This document shows positions 1 through 8,366 of a stretch of DNA of 64,000 nucleotides, one piece after another. The translations under genes were made by a program, and so were the position numbers. This DNA is from an uncultured Alphaproteobacteria bacterium (GTDB taxonomy: Bacteria > Pseudomonadota > Alphaproteobacteria > RF32 > CAG-239): positions 62,001-126,000 of the forward strand of contig CAKQUG010000002.1 in NCBI GenBank assembly GCA_934277545.1. Reading direction: 5' to 3'. Positions within the stretch are counted from its first letter, which is position 1, and each line of letters begins with the position of its first letter. A model generated the notes under the pieces. That model saw nothing but the letters and a program-made list of their open reading frames with translations. It had not been told where the DNA came from and searched no databases.

Positions 1-42
1 AATCTGAAACCATCATTGAATTATTAACTAATCGCTATAATT

Positions 43-729
43 ATGGAGAAGATGAGTATTTTGCAGTCAAGCACCCATGCGGATTGCTCCTGCGTCGTTT
101 TTTGCCGTAGTCAGGCTAATTTGCTGCTAAAGGCGGTTAATCCGGAATTTAACGCCGAATTATACAGAGCTTACTGTGAAGACGGTAATATTTATTATTT
201 GTGGGCAAACGTTGATAAGATTAGTGATGAAACTTCCTTTACGCCGGTTTTTATCGGAGAGGATATTCCTCCGTTGAAAAAGCGTGAGCCGATACAGCCC
301 GGCGAGGCGTTTGACCATCAAGACAGCTACTATGTAACTAATCTTAATCCTGCCGGCGACCTGGTTATTCGCCGTATAACGGTTATCAGCAACGAACAGA
401 TGTTGCGACAGTTGTTGTCTGATGATAAGGCTTTTGCCGATATAAACGAGATTTATTTGGTAAAACTCTATGTTATTGGTAAAGGAAAACAATTTTTAAC
501 GTTGGCTTGGGGAATAGCCTGCGAAAATTCGGTTACTTATTTGCCGATTGTAAAAAAAGATTGGTCGTTGTTGGATGAGTATGACATTTACGCGCTGCTC
601 AGGGAACGAGCCGTTCCCGGCATTCCGATTAAAATGCACGGTAAATATTTCACTCCGCTGCATGATCCGAAAGACGGTTGGTGTTTAGCGTGCAGTAAGG
701 AACTGCGTTTGGTGCCGAGAATTGGCTGA
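43..729 (+). CDS. Hypothetical protein, unknown function
   Basis: 228-residue open frame with coding-like composition and a terminator directly after it. I do not recognise the family. No signal peptide or membrane segment is visible, so a cytoplasmic protein is likely. There are cysteines near the N-terminus (CSCVVFC) and a C-terminal WCLACS segment, but their spacing does not match a metal site I know. Two starts are possible: ATG 43, or ATG 52, which has GGAGAAG immediately upstream but at short spacing. Upstream context lies outside the window, so operon membership is unknown. Confidence 0.7.
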   Translation: MEKMSILQSSTHADCSCVVFCRSQANLLLKAVNPEFNAELYRAYCEDGNIYYLWANVDKISDETSFTPVFIGEDIPPLKKREPIQPGEAFDHQDSYYVTNLNPAGDLVIRRITVISNEQMLRQLLSDDKAFADINEIYLVKLYVIGKGKQFLTLAWGIACENSVTYLPIVKKDWSLLDEYDIYALLRERAVPGIPIKMHGKYFTPLHDPKDGWCLACSKELRLVPRIG

Positions 730-742
730 ATGCTGAACTTAT

Positions 743-776
743 AAATCCTGCTGGCTTGTTGCTTGCAGGATTTTAA
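743..776 (+). terminator. Rho-independent terminator after the first gene
   Basis: A 9-bp stem (AAATCCTGC at 743-751 with GCAGGATTT at 765-773) is followed by a short T run. It lies 14 bases after the stop of the upstream gene. Confidence 0.7.
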
Positions 777-834
777 GTTTTAAAAGAGTAGGACAAAAGA
801 GCAGCTGTGTGGCGGTTGAACCCGTCAGAATAAC

Positions 835-866
835 AAAAAAGCTCGTCTAAAAACGAGCTTTTTTTG
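835..866 (-). terminator. Bidirectional hairpin terminator next to tRNA-Ser
   Basis: The stem AAGCTCGT/ACGAGCTT is flanked by A and T runs on both sides, so it could work in either direction. It sits just downstream of the minus-strand tRNA-Ser and is its likely terminator. Confidence 0.75.
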
Positions 867-870
867 TTAT

Positions 871-961
871 TGGCGGATAGAGAGGGATTCGAACCCTCGA
901 TACCCTTTAGAGGTATACACGATTTCCAATCGTGCGCCTTAGGCCACTCGGCCATCTATCC
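871..961 (-). tRNA. tRNA-Ser (anticodon GGA)
   Basis: On the minus strand the sequence folds as a class II tRNA: acceptor stem GGATAGA/TCTATCC, discriminator G, encoded CCA, T-loop GGTTCGAATCC and a long variable arm. The anticodon loop reads ATTGGAAA, giving anticodon GGA for serine. Length 91 nt including CCA. It is transcribed away from the lipoprotein gene that follows. Confidence 0.95.
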
Positions 962-1020
962 AAAACAATCGGTATAATAACCGATTATTTTTGTTTAGCA
1001 ATACTTTTTTGCAAAAATTA

Positions 1021-1473
1021 TCAATAATATGGGATAATTCTTGACGGGTTGCCGTTAATCAGCATACATCTTTGACCGGCGGCAATCAAATTATCCGTAC
1101 CTTGAGTTACACTGTAAGTCTGGCCGCTGTCGGTTCTAACCACATATTCATAGCCGCCTTGCGACATAATGCCTTTTTCTGCTGCATTACCGACTAAAGC
1201 GCCGGCAGCAGCACCGCCGATAGCGCCCAAAATAGACGCGCTTTTGCCGTGTCCGATAGTTGAACCGGCCACACCGCCGGCCACGCCGCCCAAAACGGTT
1301 CCGGTTCCGCCGCTGCTGTTTACATTAACCGAACGAACGGATAAAACGGTGCACGGAAAAGCACTGCTGGCTTGTCCGACCGACGAATAGCTGTAATCGT
1401 TGCTTCCAATGCTTGGAGCGCAGGCGGCAATGGCTAATAAAGCTGGCAATAAAATTGATAATTTATTTGTCAT
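1021..1473 (-). CDS. Glycine-zipper outer-membrane lipoprotein (SlyB / 17 kDa antigen type)
   Basis: 150 residues. The signal peptide ends in a lipobox (LLAIAAC), so Cys18 is the likely lipidated residue. Residues about 60-95 are Gly/Ala rich with the spacing of a glycine-zipper 2TM segment (GGVAGGVAGSTIGHGKS, then AIGGAAAGALVG), followed by a small C-terminal domain. This layout is that of the rickettsial 17 kDa surface antigen and SlyB families, which are envelope lipoproteins. The precise role is not established by sequence. The gene is divergent from asnS and shares its upstream region. Confidence 0.85.
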   Translation of the reverse strand: MTNKLSILLPALLAIAACAPSIGSNDYSYSSVGQASSAFPCTVLSVRSVNVNSSGGTGTVLGGVAGGVAGSTIGHGKSASILGAIGGAAAGALVGNAAEKGIMSQGGYEYVVRTDSGQTYSVTQGTDNLIAAGQRCMLINGNPSRIIPYY

Positions 1474-1533
1474 ATTGTTTCTCCTAAATTAAACTGTTTA
1501 CATAATTATATATAAGAAAACATTTGTCAAGAC

Positions 1534-1562
1534 TGGACAATTAAAGATGAATGTTATATAGT
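1534..1562 (+). promoter_or_regulatory. Candidate sigma70-type promoter of asnS
   Basis: TGGACA at 1534-1539, a 17-base spacer and TATAGT at 1557-1562, 38 bases before the asnS start codon. Confidence 0.55.
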
Positions 1563-1600
1563 GCAAAAGATTTTGAAAATTTATTTAATTAGAGGGTAAA

Positions 1601-2989
1601 ATGTTAAAAAGAACTAAAATCAAACAACTGCTCGCCTCTGAGACAACTCTGGATGAAGTTCTGCTCAAAGGCTGGGTTAAAACAAAACGAGATTCTAAAG
1701 ATTTTTCTTTTATAGAAGTTAATGACGGCTCTTGCTTGAAAAATATTCAGGTTATCGCCAATAATACCCTTGCTAATTATAATGATGTTAAAAAACTGAC
1801 TACCGGCTCATCTGTGGCCATTACCGGCTCGTTGGTAGAATCTGCCGGCGGCAAGCAAAAATATGAAGTTGTGGCGAAAGATGTCGCAATTTACAGCGTT
1901 GCTCCCGATGACTATCCTTTGCAAAAGAAAGGTATGACCGATGAATTTTTACGCACAGTTGCACACCTGCGCCCGCGTACAAACAAATATGGCGCCGCTT
2001 TCCGTGTACGTTCGCGCTTGTCGTATGCCATTCACAATTTTTTCCAGAGCCGCGGTTTTGATTATGTGCATACTCCGCTTATTACAGCGTCTGACTGCGA
2101 AGGCGCCGGCGAGATGTTTCAGGTAACAACGCTTGATTTGAAAAATCCGCCGAAATTGCCGAACGGAGAAATTGACTACAGCAAAGACTTTTTTGGCAAA
2201 GAAGCTCGTCTGACGGTTTCCGGTCAATTAAACGGCGAGATGTTTGCCTGCGCTTTGGGGGATATTTATACTTTCGGCCCGACTTTCCGTGCCGAAAACT
2301 CCAACACTCAGCGCCATGCCGCCGAATTTTGGATGATTGAGCCGGAAATGTCTTTTGCCAATTTAACAGATGATATGGATTTGGCCGAAGATATGGTGCG
2401 CTATTGTGTTAAAGACATTATGGAAAACTGCGCCGACGACTTGGATTTATTTGAAAAATTTGTTGATCCGACTTTGAAATCTACATTGTCAAATATTGTG
2501 GAAAACGGTTTTGCTCGTATTACATATTCTGAAGCGATTGAAATTATGAAAAAGTCCGGTCGCAAATTTGAATATGAGCCTGAATACGGTATTGATTTGC
2601 AGACCGAACATGAAAGATTTTTGGCGGAAGAACACTTCAAACGTCCGGTAATTGTGCGTGATTATCCTAAAGAAATCAAAGCGTTTTATATGCGCTTAAA
2701 TGATGACGGCAAAACCGTTGCCGCTATGGATGTTTTGGTTCCGAGAATTGGCGAGCTTATCGGTGGTTCACAGCGTGAAGACCGCTATGATGTTTTAGTA
2801 TCTCGCATCAAAGACCTTGGCATGGATGTTGAAAACTATTCCTGGTATTTGGATTCTCGCAAGTACGGCAGTGTTCCGCACGCCGGATTCGGTTTGGGAT
2901 TTGAACGTATGATGATGTTGGTAACCGGTATTGCCAATATTCGTGATACAATTCCGTTCCCGCGTACTCCGAAATCTATCAGCTTCTAA
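1601..2989 (+). CDS. asnS: Asparaginyl-tRNA synthetase
   Basis: 462 residues, the usual length for bacterial AsnRS. It charges tRNA-Asn with asparagine in the cytoplasm. An N-terminal OB-fold anticodon-binding domain (about residues 1-110) precedes a class II catalytic core: motif 2 lies around FRAENSNTQRHAAEFWMIEPE and motif 3 around GFGLGFERMMMLVTG, with the terminal FPRTP typical of AsnRS/AspRS. The FWMIEPE segment favours AsnRS over AspRS. An AGAGGG ribosome-binding site precedes ATG 1601. A secreted protein gene follows after 9 bases and is probably co-transcribed. Confidence 0.97.
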   Translation: MLKRTKIKQLLASETTLDEVLLKGWVKTKRDSKDFSFIEVNDGSCLKNIQVIANNTLANYNDVKKLTTGSSVAITGSLVESAGGKQKYEVVAKDVAIYSVAPDDYPLQKKGMTDEFLRTVAHLRPRTNKYGAAFRVRSRLSYAIHNFFQSRGFDYVHTPLITASDCEGAGEMFQVTTLDLKNPPKLPNGEIDYSKDFFGKEARLTVSGQLNGEMFACALGDIYTFGPTFRAENSNTQRHAAEFWMIEPEMSFANLTDDMDLAEDMVRYCVKDIMENCADDLDLFEKFVDPTLKSTLSNIVENGFARITYSEAIEIMKKSGRKFEYEPEYGIDLQTEHERFLAEEHFKRPVIVRDYPKEIKAFYMRLNDDGKTVAAMDVLVPRIGELIGGSQREDRYDVLVSRIKDLGMDVENYSWYLDSRKYGSVPHAGFGLGFERMMMLVTGIANIRDTIPFPRTPKSISF

Positions 2990-2998
2990 AGGATAAAA

Positions 2999-3637
2999 AT
3001 GAAAAAAAGTCTGTTTGTATTTCTGATGTTTGTGCCACTGCTTATTACCGGCAAGGTTTGGGCGGAAGATGAGGCGGAGTTTGTTGAAAAATACGGCGGT
3101 AAAGTTCCTTTGGCGGAAATGAAAGCCGAAGATGATGTTTTTAACGCCGATACAAAAATCAACGAGCCGGAAGCGCAAATGTCAGAAAGCGAACGGCAGC
3201 AGGAAGACAGTTCGGATTTTGATTACATGGACGATAAACAGGAATTGCCGGATTTGCCGTGCGATTCGCCTAACCTGAAAAAACAGGTAAAAAGTTTTAT
3301 TATGAACAGTCTAAATCAAACTGCCGCATATTCGGTGGCCGAACGCCGTCATCGTATTTTAATGGTGCGTGATTTGGCGGATTTTGAGGATGTTACGTCC
3401 GAAAAAATAGACGGTAAAAAATATTACGCTGCGGCATCGACGGCGGCTTTTTTACGGATAAATCAAAAAAGAGAAATCAAGCATGTTTGTGTCAGCCGAA
3501 ACACCGGCGAAGCGGAAAAATTTAAGACTTTGCACATTTTAATATATCCGTATTTGAATTATTACAAAGTGGTTGTGGCAAATTTGGTTACTTCTACCGA
3601 AAATTTAGATGATGCCACGTTTATTTATAATTGGTGA
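2999..3637 (+). CDS. Secreted hypothetical protein
   Basis: 212 residues with a clear Sec signal peptide: a KK start, a hydrophobic core and a likely cleavage after VWA near residue 22. The mature part starts with an acidic, low-complexity stretch (about 23-85) and continues into a compact domain with two cysteines (LPCDSPN and HVCVSRN) that could form a periplasmic disulfide. I do not recognise the family. It lies between asnS and rpoH, and its stop overlaps the start region of rpoH, suggesting translational coupling. Confidence 0.75.
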   Translation: MKKSLFVFLMFVPLLITGKVWAEDEAEFVEKYGGKVPLAEMKAEDDVFNADTKINEPEAQMSESERQQEDSSDFDYMDDKQELPDLPCDSPNLKKQVKSFIMNSLNQTAAYSVAERRHRILMVRDLADFEDVTSEKIDGKKYYAAASTAAFLRINQKREIKHVCVSRNTGEAEKFKTLHILIYPYLNYYKVVVANLVTSTENLDDATFIYNW

Positions 3638-3642
3638 TAAAA

Positions 3643-4554
3643 TTGAGCGAAACCGAACACAAAAACTTAGTTGTTTATGAGCCGAAAAGCAATTTGCCGA
3701 TTCTTTCGGAAGAGAACGGGTTGCATGCGTATCTTGAAGAAATCCGCAAATTTCCGGTTTTAAGCGAAGAAGAAGAAAATCGCTTGCTGCGGGAGTTTAA
3801 AGAAAACGGTGATTTGGCGGCGGCGCAAAAACTTATTACCTCGCATTTGCGTTTGGCGGTAAAAATTGCTTTGACTTACCGCCGTTACGGTTTGCCGACA
3901 TCCGATTTAATTTCCGAAGCTAATATAGGGCTTATGCAGGCAGTTAAAAAGTTTGACATAAACAAAAACGTGCGGCTTTCAACGTATGCTATTTTGTGGA
4001 TTAAAGCGGCTTTGAACGATTTTGTGTTGCGTTCTTGGTCTCTTGTAAAAATAGGCACTGTGGCGGCGCAAAAGAAGTTATTTTATAATCTGGGGCGCAT
4101 TAAGGCTCGTTTGGGAATTTATGAAAATAAAGAGCTGGAACCGTCGGTGGTTAAGCAAATTGCCCGCGAGCTTGTTGTTGATGAAAAAGATGTGATAGAG
4201 ATGAACCAGCGCATCGGCGGCGACACGTCGCTTAACACTGCGGTGCACAATAATGATGACGAACCGGTTGAAAAAATTGACTTGCTGGCGGATAAAACTC
4301 AAAATATCGAGAAGCGTTTGGAACAAAAGCAAGAGGCGGAAGTTCGCCGCAAAATTTTGCTGAAATGCTTGTCTAAGCTGAACGACCGGGAACAATATAT
4401 TGTGAAGAACCGTATGCTGACAGACGCTCCGCAAACACTGGAAGATATTGGCGCCAAGTTTAATATCAGCCGTGAGCGCGTGCGGCAAATAGAGAAAAAA
4501 GCCTTTGAAAAATTGTCGGCGGAAGTTAAGGCGGCAATGTCGGCGGCGGCTTGA
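3643..4554 (+). CDS. rpoH: RNA polymerase sigma-32 factor
   Basis: About 303 residues, matching RpoH. Region 2 is intact: the N-terminal part holds GLHAYLEEIRKFPVLSEEEE, then LITSHLRLAVKIA, DLISEANIGLMQAVKKFD and LSTYAILWIKAALNDF. The RpoH box appears as AAQKKLFYNLGR. The C-terminal region 4 helix-turn-helix reads TLEDIGAKFNISRERVRQIEKKA. RpoH directs RNA polymerase to heat-shock promoters. No ATG is available. I favour TTG 3643 because GGTGA lies at a good distance upstream and the N-terminus then fits the family; TTG 3631 and GTG 3634 are alternatives. Confidence 0.92.
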   Translation: MSETEHKNLVVYEPKSNLPILSEENGLHAYLEEIRKFPVLSEEEENRLLREFKENGDLAAAQKLITSHLRLAVKIALTYRRYGLPTSDLISEANIGLMQAVKKFDINKNVRLSTYAILWIKAALNDFVLRSWSLVKIGTVAAQKKLFYNLGRIKARLGIYENKELEPSVVKQIARELVVDEKDVIEMNQRIGGDTSLNTAVHNNDDEPVEKIDLLADKTQNIEKRLEQKQEAEVRRKILLKCLSKLNDREQYIVKNRMLTDAPQTLEDIGAKFNISRERVRQIEKKAFEKLSAEVKAAMSAAA

Positions 4555-4555
4555 A

Positions 4556-5413
4556 ATGGTGGATTTTTTCAGTGAAACGGTCGCCAAACTGGCGCAGGCG
4601 AAAATCAGCAGTCCGCGTTTGGAAGCGCGAGAGATTTTTGCCGCTGTTTTGCAAAAAGACGTTTCGGAAATTTATAGCGGTTGCATTGTGGATTTGGAAC
4701 AAAAGCAAAAAATAGAAGCATTGGTAGATAAGCGTTTGCAGCATTGTCCTTTAGATAAAATCATCGGAAAAAAAGGTTTTTACAAATATGATTTTATCTG
4801 TACGGAAGATGTGCTTTCGCCGCGTCCCGAAACCGAAATTTTGGTGGAACGGGCGCTGGAATTACTGCCTGAAAAGCAGGCTTTTGAAATTTTGGATTTA
4901 GGAACCGGCAGCGGCTGTATTATTGAGTCGATTTTGGCTGAACGTCAGCAAGGGCAGGGAACCGCGGTTGATGTTTCGGACAAGGCTTTGGCAGTGGCCA
5001 AGCAAAATGCGGAAACGCTGAAAATAGTCAACAGGCTGAATTTTATCAACGCTGGTTGGTTCGATGCCGATTTTTTAAATAATTTTACCAAGAAGTTTGA
5101 TTTAATTGTTACAAATCCGCCCTATATTCCGCAGGATGATATTGCATTTCTGGAACCGGAGGTAAAAGATTATGACCCTTTGTTGGCGCTTAACGGCGGG
5201 CAGAGCGGATATGAAAGCTATGAAAAAATAGCGGAGTTGACACCTCTGCTTTTAAAAGACAATGGAAATATATTGATTGAAGCCGGTGCCGGACAAGCTC
5301 GGAAAATAGCCGAATTATTTGAAAATCAAGGACTTTCGCTGCAAAAAATCGTGCCGGATTTAGCCGGTATGGAACGCTGTGTAATTTTACAAAAAAAAGT
5401 TGCACAATCTTAA
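4556..5413 (+). CDS. prmC: Peptide chain release factor N5-glutamine methyltransferase
   Basis: 285 residues from ATG 4556, one base after the rpoH stop. PrmC methylates the GGQ glutamine of release factors. The N-terminal helical domain (about 1-75) precedes a Rossmann methyltransferase domain with SAM motif LDLGTGSGC and the diagnostic catalytic NPPY motif (TNPPYIPQ), followed by EPxxAL-like and GxxGYE segments. A longer frame upstream gives an unlikely basic N-terminus inside rpoH. In many alphaproteobacteria prmC sits between prfA and a DUF4167 gene; here the DUF4167 gene is kept but rpoH replaces prfA. Confidence 0.93.
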   Translation: MVDFFSETVAKLAQAKISSPRLEAREIFAAVLQKDVSEIYSGCIVDLEQKQKIEALVDKRLQHCPLDKIIGKKGFYKYDFICTEDVLSPRPETEILVERALELLPEKQAFEILDLGTGSGCIIESILAERQQGQGTAVDVSDKALAVAKQNAETLKIVNRLNFINAGWFDADFLNNFTKKFDLIVTNPPYIPQDDIAFLEPEVKDYDPLLALNGGQSGYESYEKIAELTPLLLKDNGNILIEAGAGQARKIAELFENQGLSLQKIVPDLAGMERCVILQKKVAQS

Positions 5414-5474
5414 AAAAAAAGCTATACAAAAAACAACGGACATTTTCTATTCGTTCGTCTGTAGTTTTAATATT

Positions 5475-5494
5475 ACCGCCAAGGCGGTTTTTTT
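5475..5494 (+). terminator. Short hairpin terminator after prmC
   Basis: ACCGC-CAAG-GCGGT with a run of seven T, 60 bases after the prmC stop. Confidence 0.5.
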
Positions 5495-5507
5495 GAATGG
5501 TTTTTAG

Positions 5508-6119
5508 ATGAAAAAATTAAACAACAACAATAACAAGTTTCGCGGAAACGGAAATACGATATATTCCTTAAATTATAAATTTGACAGTGTAAGCTCTGCC
5601 GGAAAATTGAGCGGTACAGCGCTGGATTTAATCAAAAAATACAATGAGTTGGCAAAAGAAGCCCATAATAACGGCGATTATGTGCAAATGGAGGTTTTCC
5701 GCCAATATGCCGAGCATTATCGTAAAATTGTAACCGAAATCAATGAGCGTAAAAATCAAAATCGGGAAAACGCTCAAACGGAACAGCAAAATAATAATTC
5801 GGAAAATCAAGAAGTGAAGGCAGAGCAGGCGATAGATGAAGGTCCTTCGGCCACAAATGCTGATTTAGTGGAAACCGAAGCTGCCGCACCGGTGAAAGAA
5901 AGTGTAAAAACAGAAGAAAAACCTAGAAGACGCCGCAGTTTTACGGTAATTGACGTGGCGGCAAAAGAAAACGAGCCGGAACAAGAAAGCGCCGCTGAAA
6001 ATGTGTCAGAAGAAATCTCTGCTTCCGAAACAGCGGAAAAACCGCGCCGCCGTACCATAACTCGTCGCCGTGTTGCTAAAGCCGCTGAAAATACAGAAAC
6101 GGTTGTTGCTGAAAATTAG
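5508..6119 (+). CDS. DUF4167 family protein
   Basis: 203 residues. The N-terminus is basic and asparagine rich (KKLNNNNNKFRGNGN). Residues about 20-85 form the conserved helical segment seen in alphaproteobacterial DUF4167 proteins (KFDSVSSAGKLSGTALDLIKKYNELAKEAHNNGDYV, read in two parts). The rest is a charged, disordered tail ending in arginine-rich patches (KPRRRRSF, KPRRRTITRRR), which suggests nucleic-acid or ribosome contact. No enzyme motif is seen and the function is unknown. Its position after prmC is the standard alphaproteobacterial arrangement. Confidence 0.85.
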   Translation: MKKLNNNNNKFRGNGNTIYSLNYKFDSVSSAGKLSGTALDLIKKYNELAKEAHNNGDYVQMEVFRQYAEHYRKIVTEINERKNQNRENAQTEQQNNNSENQEVKAEQAIDEGPSATNADLVETEAAAPVKESVKTEEKPRRRRSFTVIDVAAKENEPEQESAAENVSEEISASETAEKPRRRTITRRRVAKAAENTETVVAEN

Positions 6120-6138
6120 AAAAAACACAGGTGTTGAG

Positions 6139-6567
6139 ATGGCTGTTGATAAATTGGCAAAAGCGTATGAAATTGCGCAAAATGAAGATGTAGCGACGCC
6201 GGCTGACAGCGTGGTTTTATATAGTATCAGTTATCTGCCGACCAGAGAAAATAAAGACAAAGCGATGGCATATTTGAAAAGTCATTCTGAAAGTAGGACT
6301 TTAGACGATACGCCTTGCGGGAAAAAATTGATTGCTTTGGGCTTGGAAACCGGAAGCGGATGTCCCGATAGTGAAATTTTAAAGGTTTGGGCAATCGCCT
6401 CGGCTCGCTTTATTGCCGCTGCTTCCGGTAATGTTTTGGCGTTTGTGGAAAACGCTGACCCGCGCAGCACTTTTGTGTCTGTGGAATTGCCGCATATTTT
6501 GCAAAACGACAAAATCAAAATGATTAACGGCATAGCTAAAGAAACATTTGCCAAGCAGTTTAATTAA
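6139..6567 (+). CDS. Hypothetical cytoplasmic protein
   Basis: 142 residues from ATG 6139, which has GGTG 6-9 bases upstream; a longer frame starting at 6070 lies inside the preceding gene and is unlikely. No signal peptide or membrane segment. The sequence is helical and unremarkable (SYLPTRENKDKAMAYLKSH, then IASARFIAAASGNVLAFVE). I do not recognise it. It lies 19 bases after the DUF4167 gene and 11 bases before the glycosyltransferase, so it may be co-transcribed with either. Confidence 0.65.
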   Translation: MAVDKLAKAYEIAQNEDVATPADSVVLYSISYLPTRENKDKAMAYLKSHSESRTLDDTPCGKKLIALGLETGSGCPDSEILKVWAIASARFIAAASGNVLAFVENADPRSTFVSVELPHILQNDKIKMINGIAKETFAKQFN

Positions 6568-6578
6568 AAGGAAAAATA

Positions 6579-8348
6579 ATGAACTTGTGGAACAAAATAA
6601 AAGAAGTGAAGCATTTGTACAGTCTTGTTTGTTTGTTGCTTCTGGGGATAAATCTTTTTATAGTGTTCGGTTATTATTGTGAAAAGAACAATTTTCACGT
6701 TGATGAACAGTGGTCGTATGCGCATTCAAACAGTTTTGTCGGTCCGTATATCGCAAGTGCCGAAGGTAACTGGAATCGTTGGCTGCCGAGCGAGGCTTAT
6801 CAGAAATATTTGACGGTTCAGCCTGAAAATGATTTTGATTTCAGCCATATTTACCGCAACTTGCAAAGAGATATGCACACGCCGCTTTATTTTATGGCGC
6901 TCTATACGGTTAACTACTTTTTTCCCGGAACTTTCAGCAAATGGACCGGCGGCGGATTAAACATATTTTTATGGATTTTAACCTTGCTGGCAATGCTGAA
7001 ACTTTCGCAAAAATTTTTCAATAATAAGTGGATGGCGTTGTTGCCGGTTGTGCTGTTTGCTTTTTCATCTATCGGTTTTGCTTCGGTTTTGTACATTCGG
7101 GTATATTTAATGCAAACTTTGTTTGCTGTTTGTATGTTGAACGAATTATGTTCGTTGTTGCAAGAGAAGCAAGCGACAAAAAAACGTTTGTTTTTTATCG
7201 GCTTATATTCAACTTTAGGAATGTTGACTTCCTATAACTCTGCGGTATTTTCATATATTGTATCTTGTGTCTGCGGAGCGTATTTGCTGTGCGTAAAAGA
7301 ATATAAACTGTTGCTGAAATTGGCGTTAGCCATGTTTTTGAGTGTTGTGGCGTTTTTTGCCGTTTGTCCGTATGCGATTAAAACTTTAACAGCTTTTGGT
7401 TGTGCATCGGTTGGCGATGGATATTCACTGATGTGGCACATTAACAAAGTGTCTGCAAATTTGGTAGACGGTTTGTTCAGTTTTCATGCAAACGTGTTTG
7501 ACAATGCGCTGTTGAGTTGTGGAACTGTGGCTGCTATTTTACTGTTGACAGGTACTTATGCGTTTTTTGCCGGAAAAAACAAAGAAAAAAGCGATGAAAC
7601 TGTGGTGTTGATTACTTTAATTATCGCGGCGATGAGTGGTTATCTTTGTTATTGCATGCCGGAAATGTGGGAGTATAATTCGCGTTATTATATGTTGTTG
7701 AATCCGCTGTGGGCGATATTGATATTTTATGCAATAGTCAAAATTTTGCACGGATTTGGTATGGCGCAGAAGTATGCAGCCGCTTTGCTGGTGCTTATAA
7801 TCGGTGTAAATTCCGTGTTTGCCGATTTTGAAAGGACAAGCCCGTATGCTTTTCATCAAAGTAAGGAGGATGTGGATTTTATAAACAGCCTGAAACATAA
7901 AAAATTGATTGCTTGGACCGGTTTGGCCTGGAGCAACGAGGCAGCCAGCTATTTGTGGAAAGATTCCGCCGGATTCTACTATATTTCTCCGCAGTTGTTC
8001 ATATATTTGGAAAAATGCGAGGACATTGTTTTCAAACTGAAACCGATTCCTAACTATAGCAGTTTGCGGCAAGGCGATTATTTGCTGATTTTCAATTCAT
8101 ATAATAAAACGCTGTATTATGATCCGGCTAAAAAAGTTTCAAAAGTTGAGGTTTGCCCTGATATTTATAAAAATCTGTCGTATGAACGCACGCTGATGAT
8201 TGGAAATGTTTGGTTTGATGTTTATAAAATTAACGGCGATTTTCTGCCCGACTACGGTAATGCCATGGCGGTGAGACTGCGTATGCTGACCAAGCAAATC
8301 GACAATCGCTCGGTTGAAGTTTATAAGTTTGATTTTTCCGGAATTTGA
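6579..8348 (+). CDS. GT39/ArnT-like membrane glycosyltransferase
   Basis: 589 residues with a cytoplasmic start and about ten hydrophobic segments. The first extracytoplasmic loop holds the acidic pair expected for GT-C enzymes (NFHVDEQWSYAH, D42/E43). After the last membrane helix there is a soluble periplasmic domain of about 170 residues. GT-C transferases of this type use polyprenyl-phosphate sugars on the periplasmic side to modify lipid A, O-antigen or proteins. It opens an operon that also encodes a polyprenyl-phosphate sugar synthase (13496-14434), a donor-acceptor pairing that fits. Acceptor and sugar cannot be read from sequence. Confidence 0.8.
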   Translation: MNLWNKIKEVKHLYSLVCLLLLGINLFIVFGYYCEKNNFHVDEQWSYAHSNSFVGPYIASAEGNWNRWLPSEAYQKYLTVQPENDFDFSHIYRNLQRDMHTPLYFMALYTVNYFFPGTFSKWTGGGLNIFLWILTLLAMLKLSQKFFNNKWMALLPVVLFAFSSIGFASVLYIRVYLMQTLFAVCMLNELCSLLQEKQATKKRLFFIGLYSTLGMLTSYNSAVFSYIVSCVCGAYLLCVKEYKLLLKLALAMFLSVVAFFAVCPYAIKTLTAFGCASVGDGYSLMWHINKVSANLVDGLFSFHANVFDNALLSCGTVAAILLLTGTYAFFAGKNKEKSDETVVLITLIIAAMSGYLCYCMPEMWEYNSRYYMLLNPLWAILIFYAIVKILHGFGMAQKYAAALLVLIIGVNSVFADFERTSPYAFHQSKEDVDFINSLKHKKLIAWTGLAWSNEAASYLWKDSAGFYYISPQLFIYLEKCEDIVFKLKPIPNYSSLRQGDYLLIFNSYNKTLYYDPAKKVSKVEVCPDIYKNLSYERTLMIGNVWFDVYKINGDFLPDYGNAMAVRLRMLTKQIDNRSVEVYKFDFSGI

Positions 8349-8366
8349 TGAGAGGAGGACACGCCG

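Noticed and set aside
773..955. 60-codon minus-strand frame over tRNA-Ser
   Set aside because: The product (MAEWPKAHDWKSC...) is a translated tRNA, a common false call.
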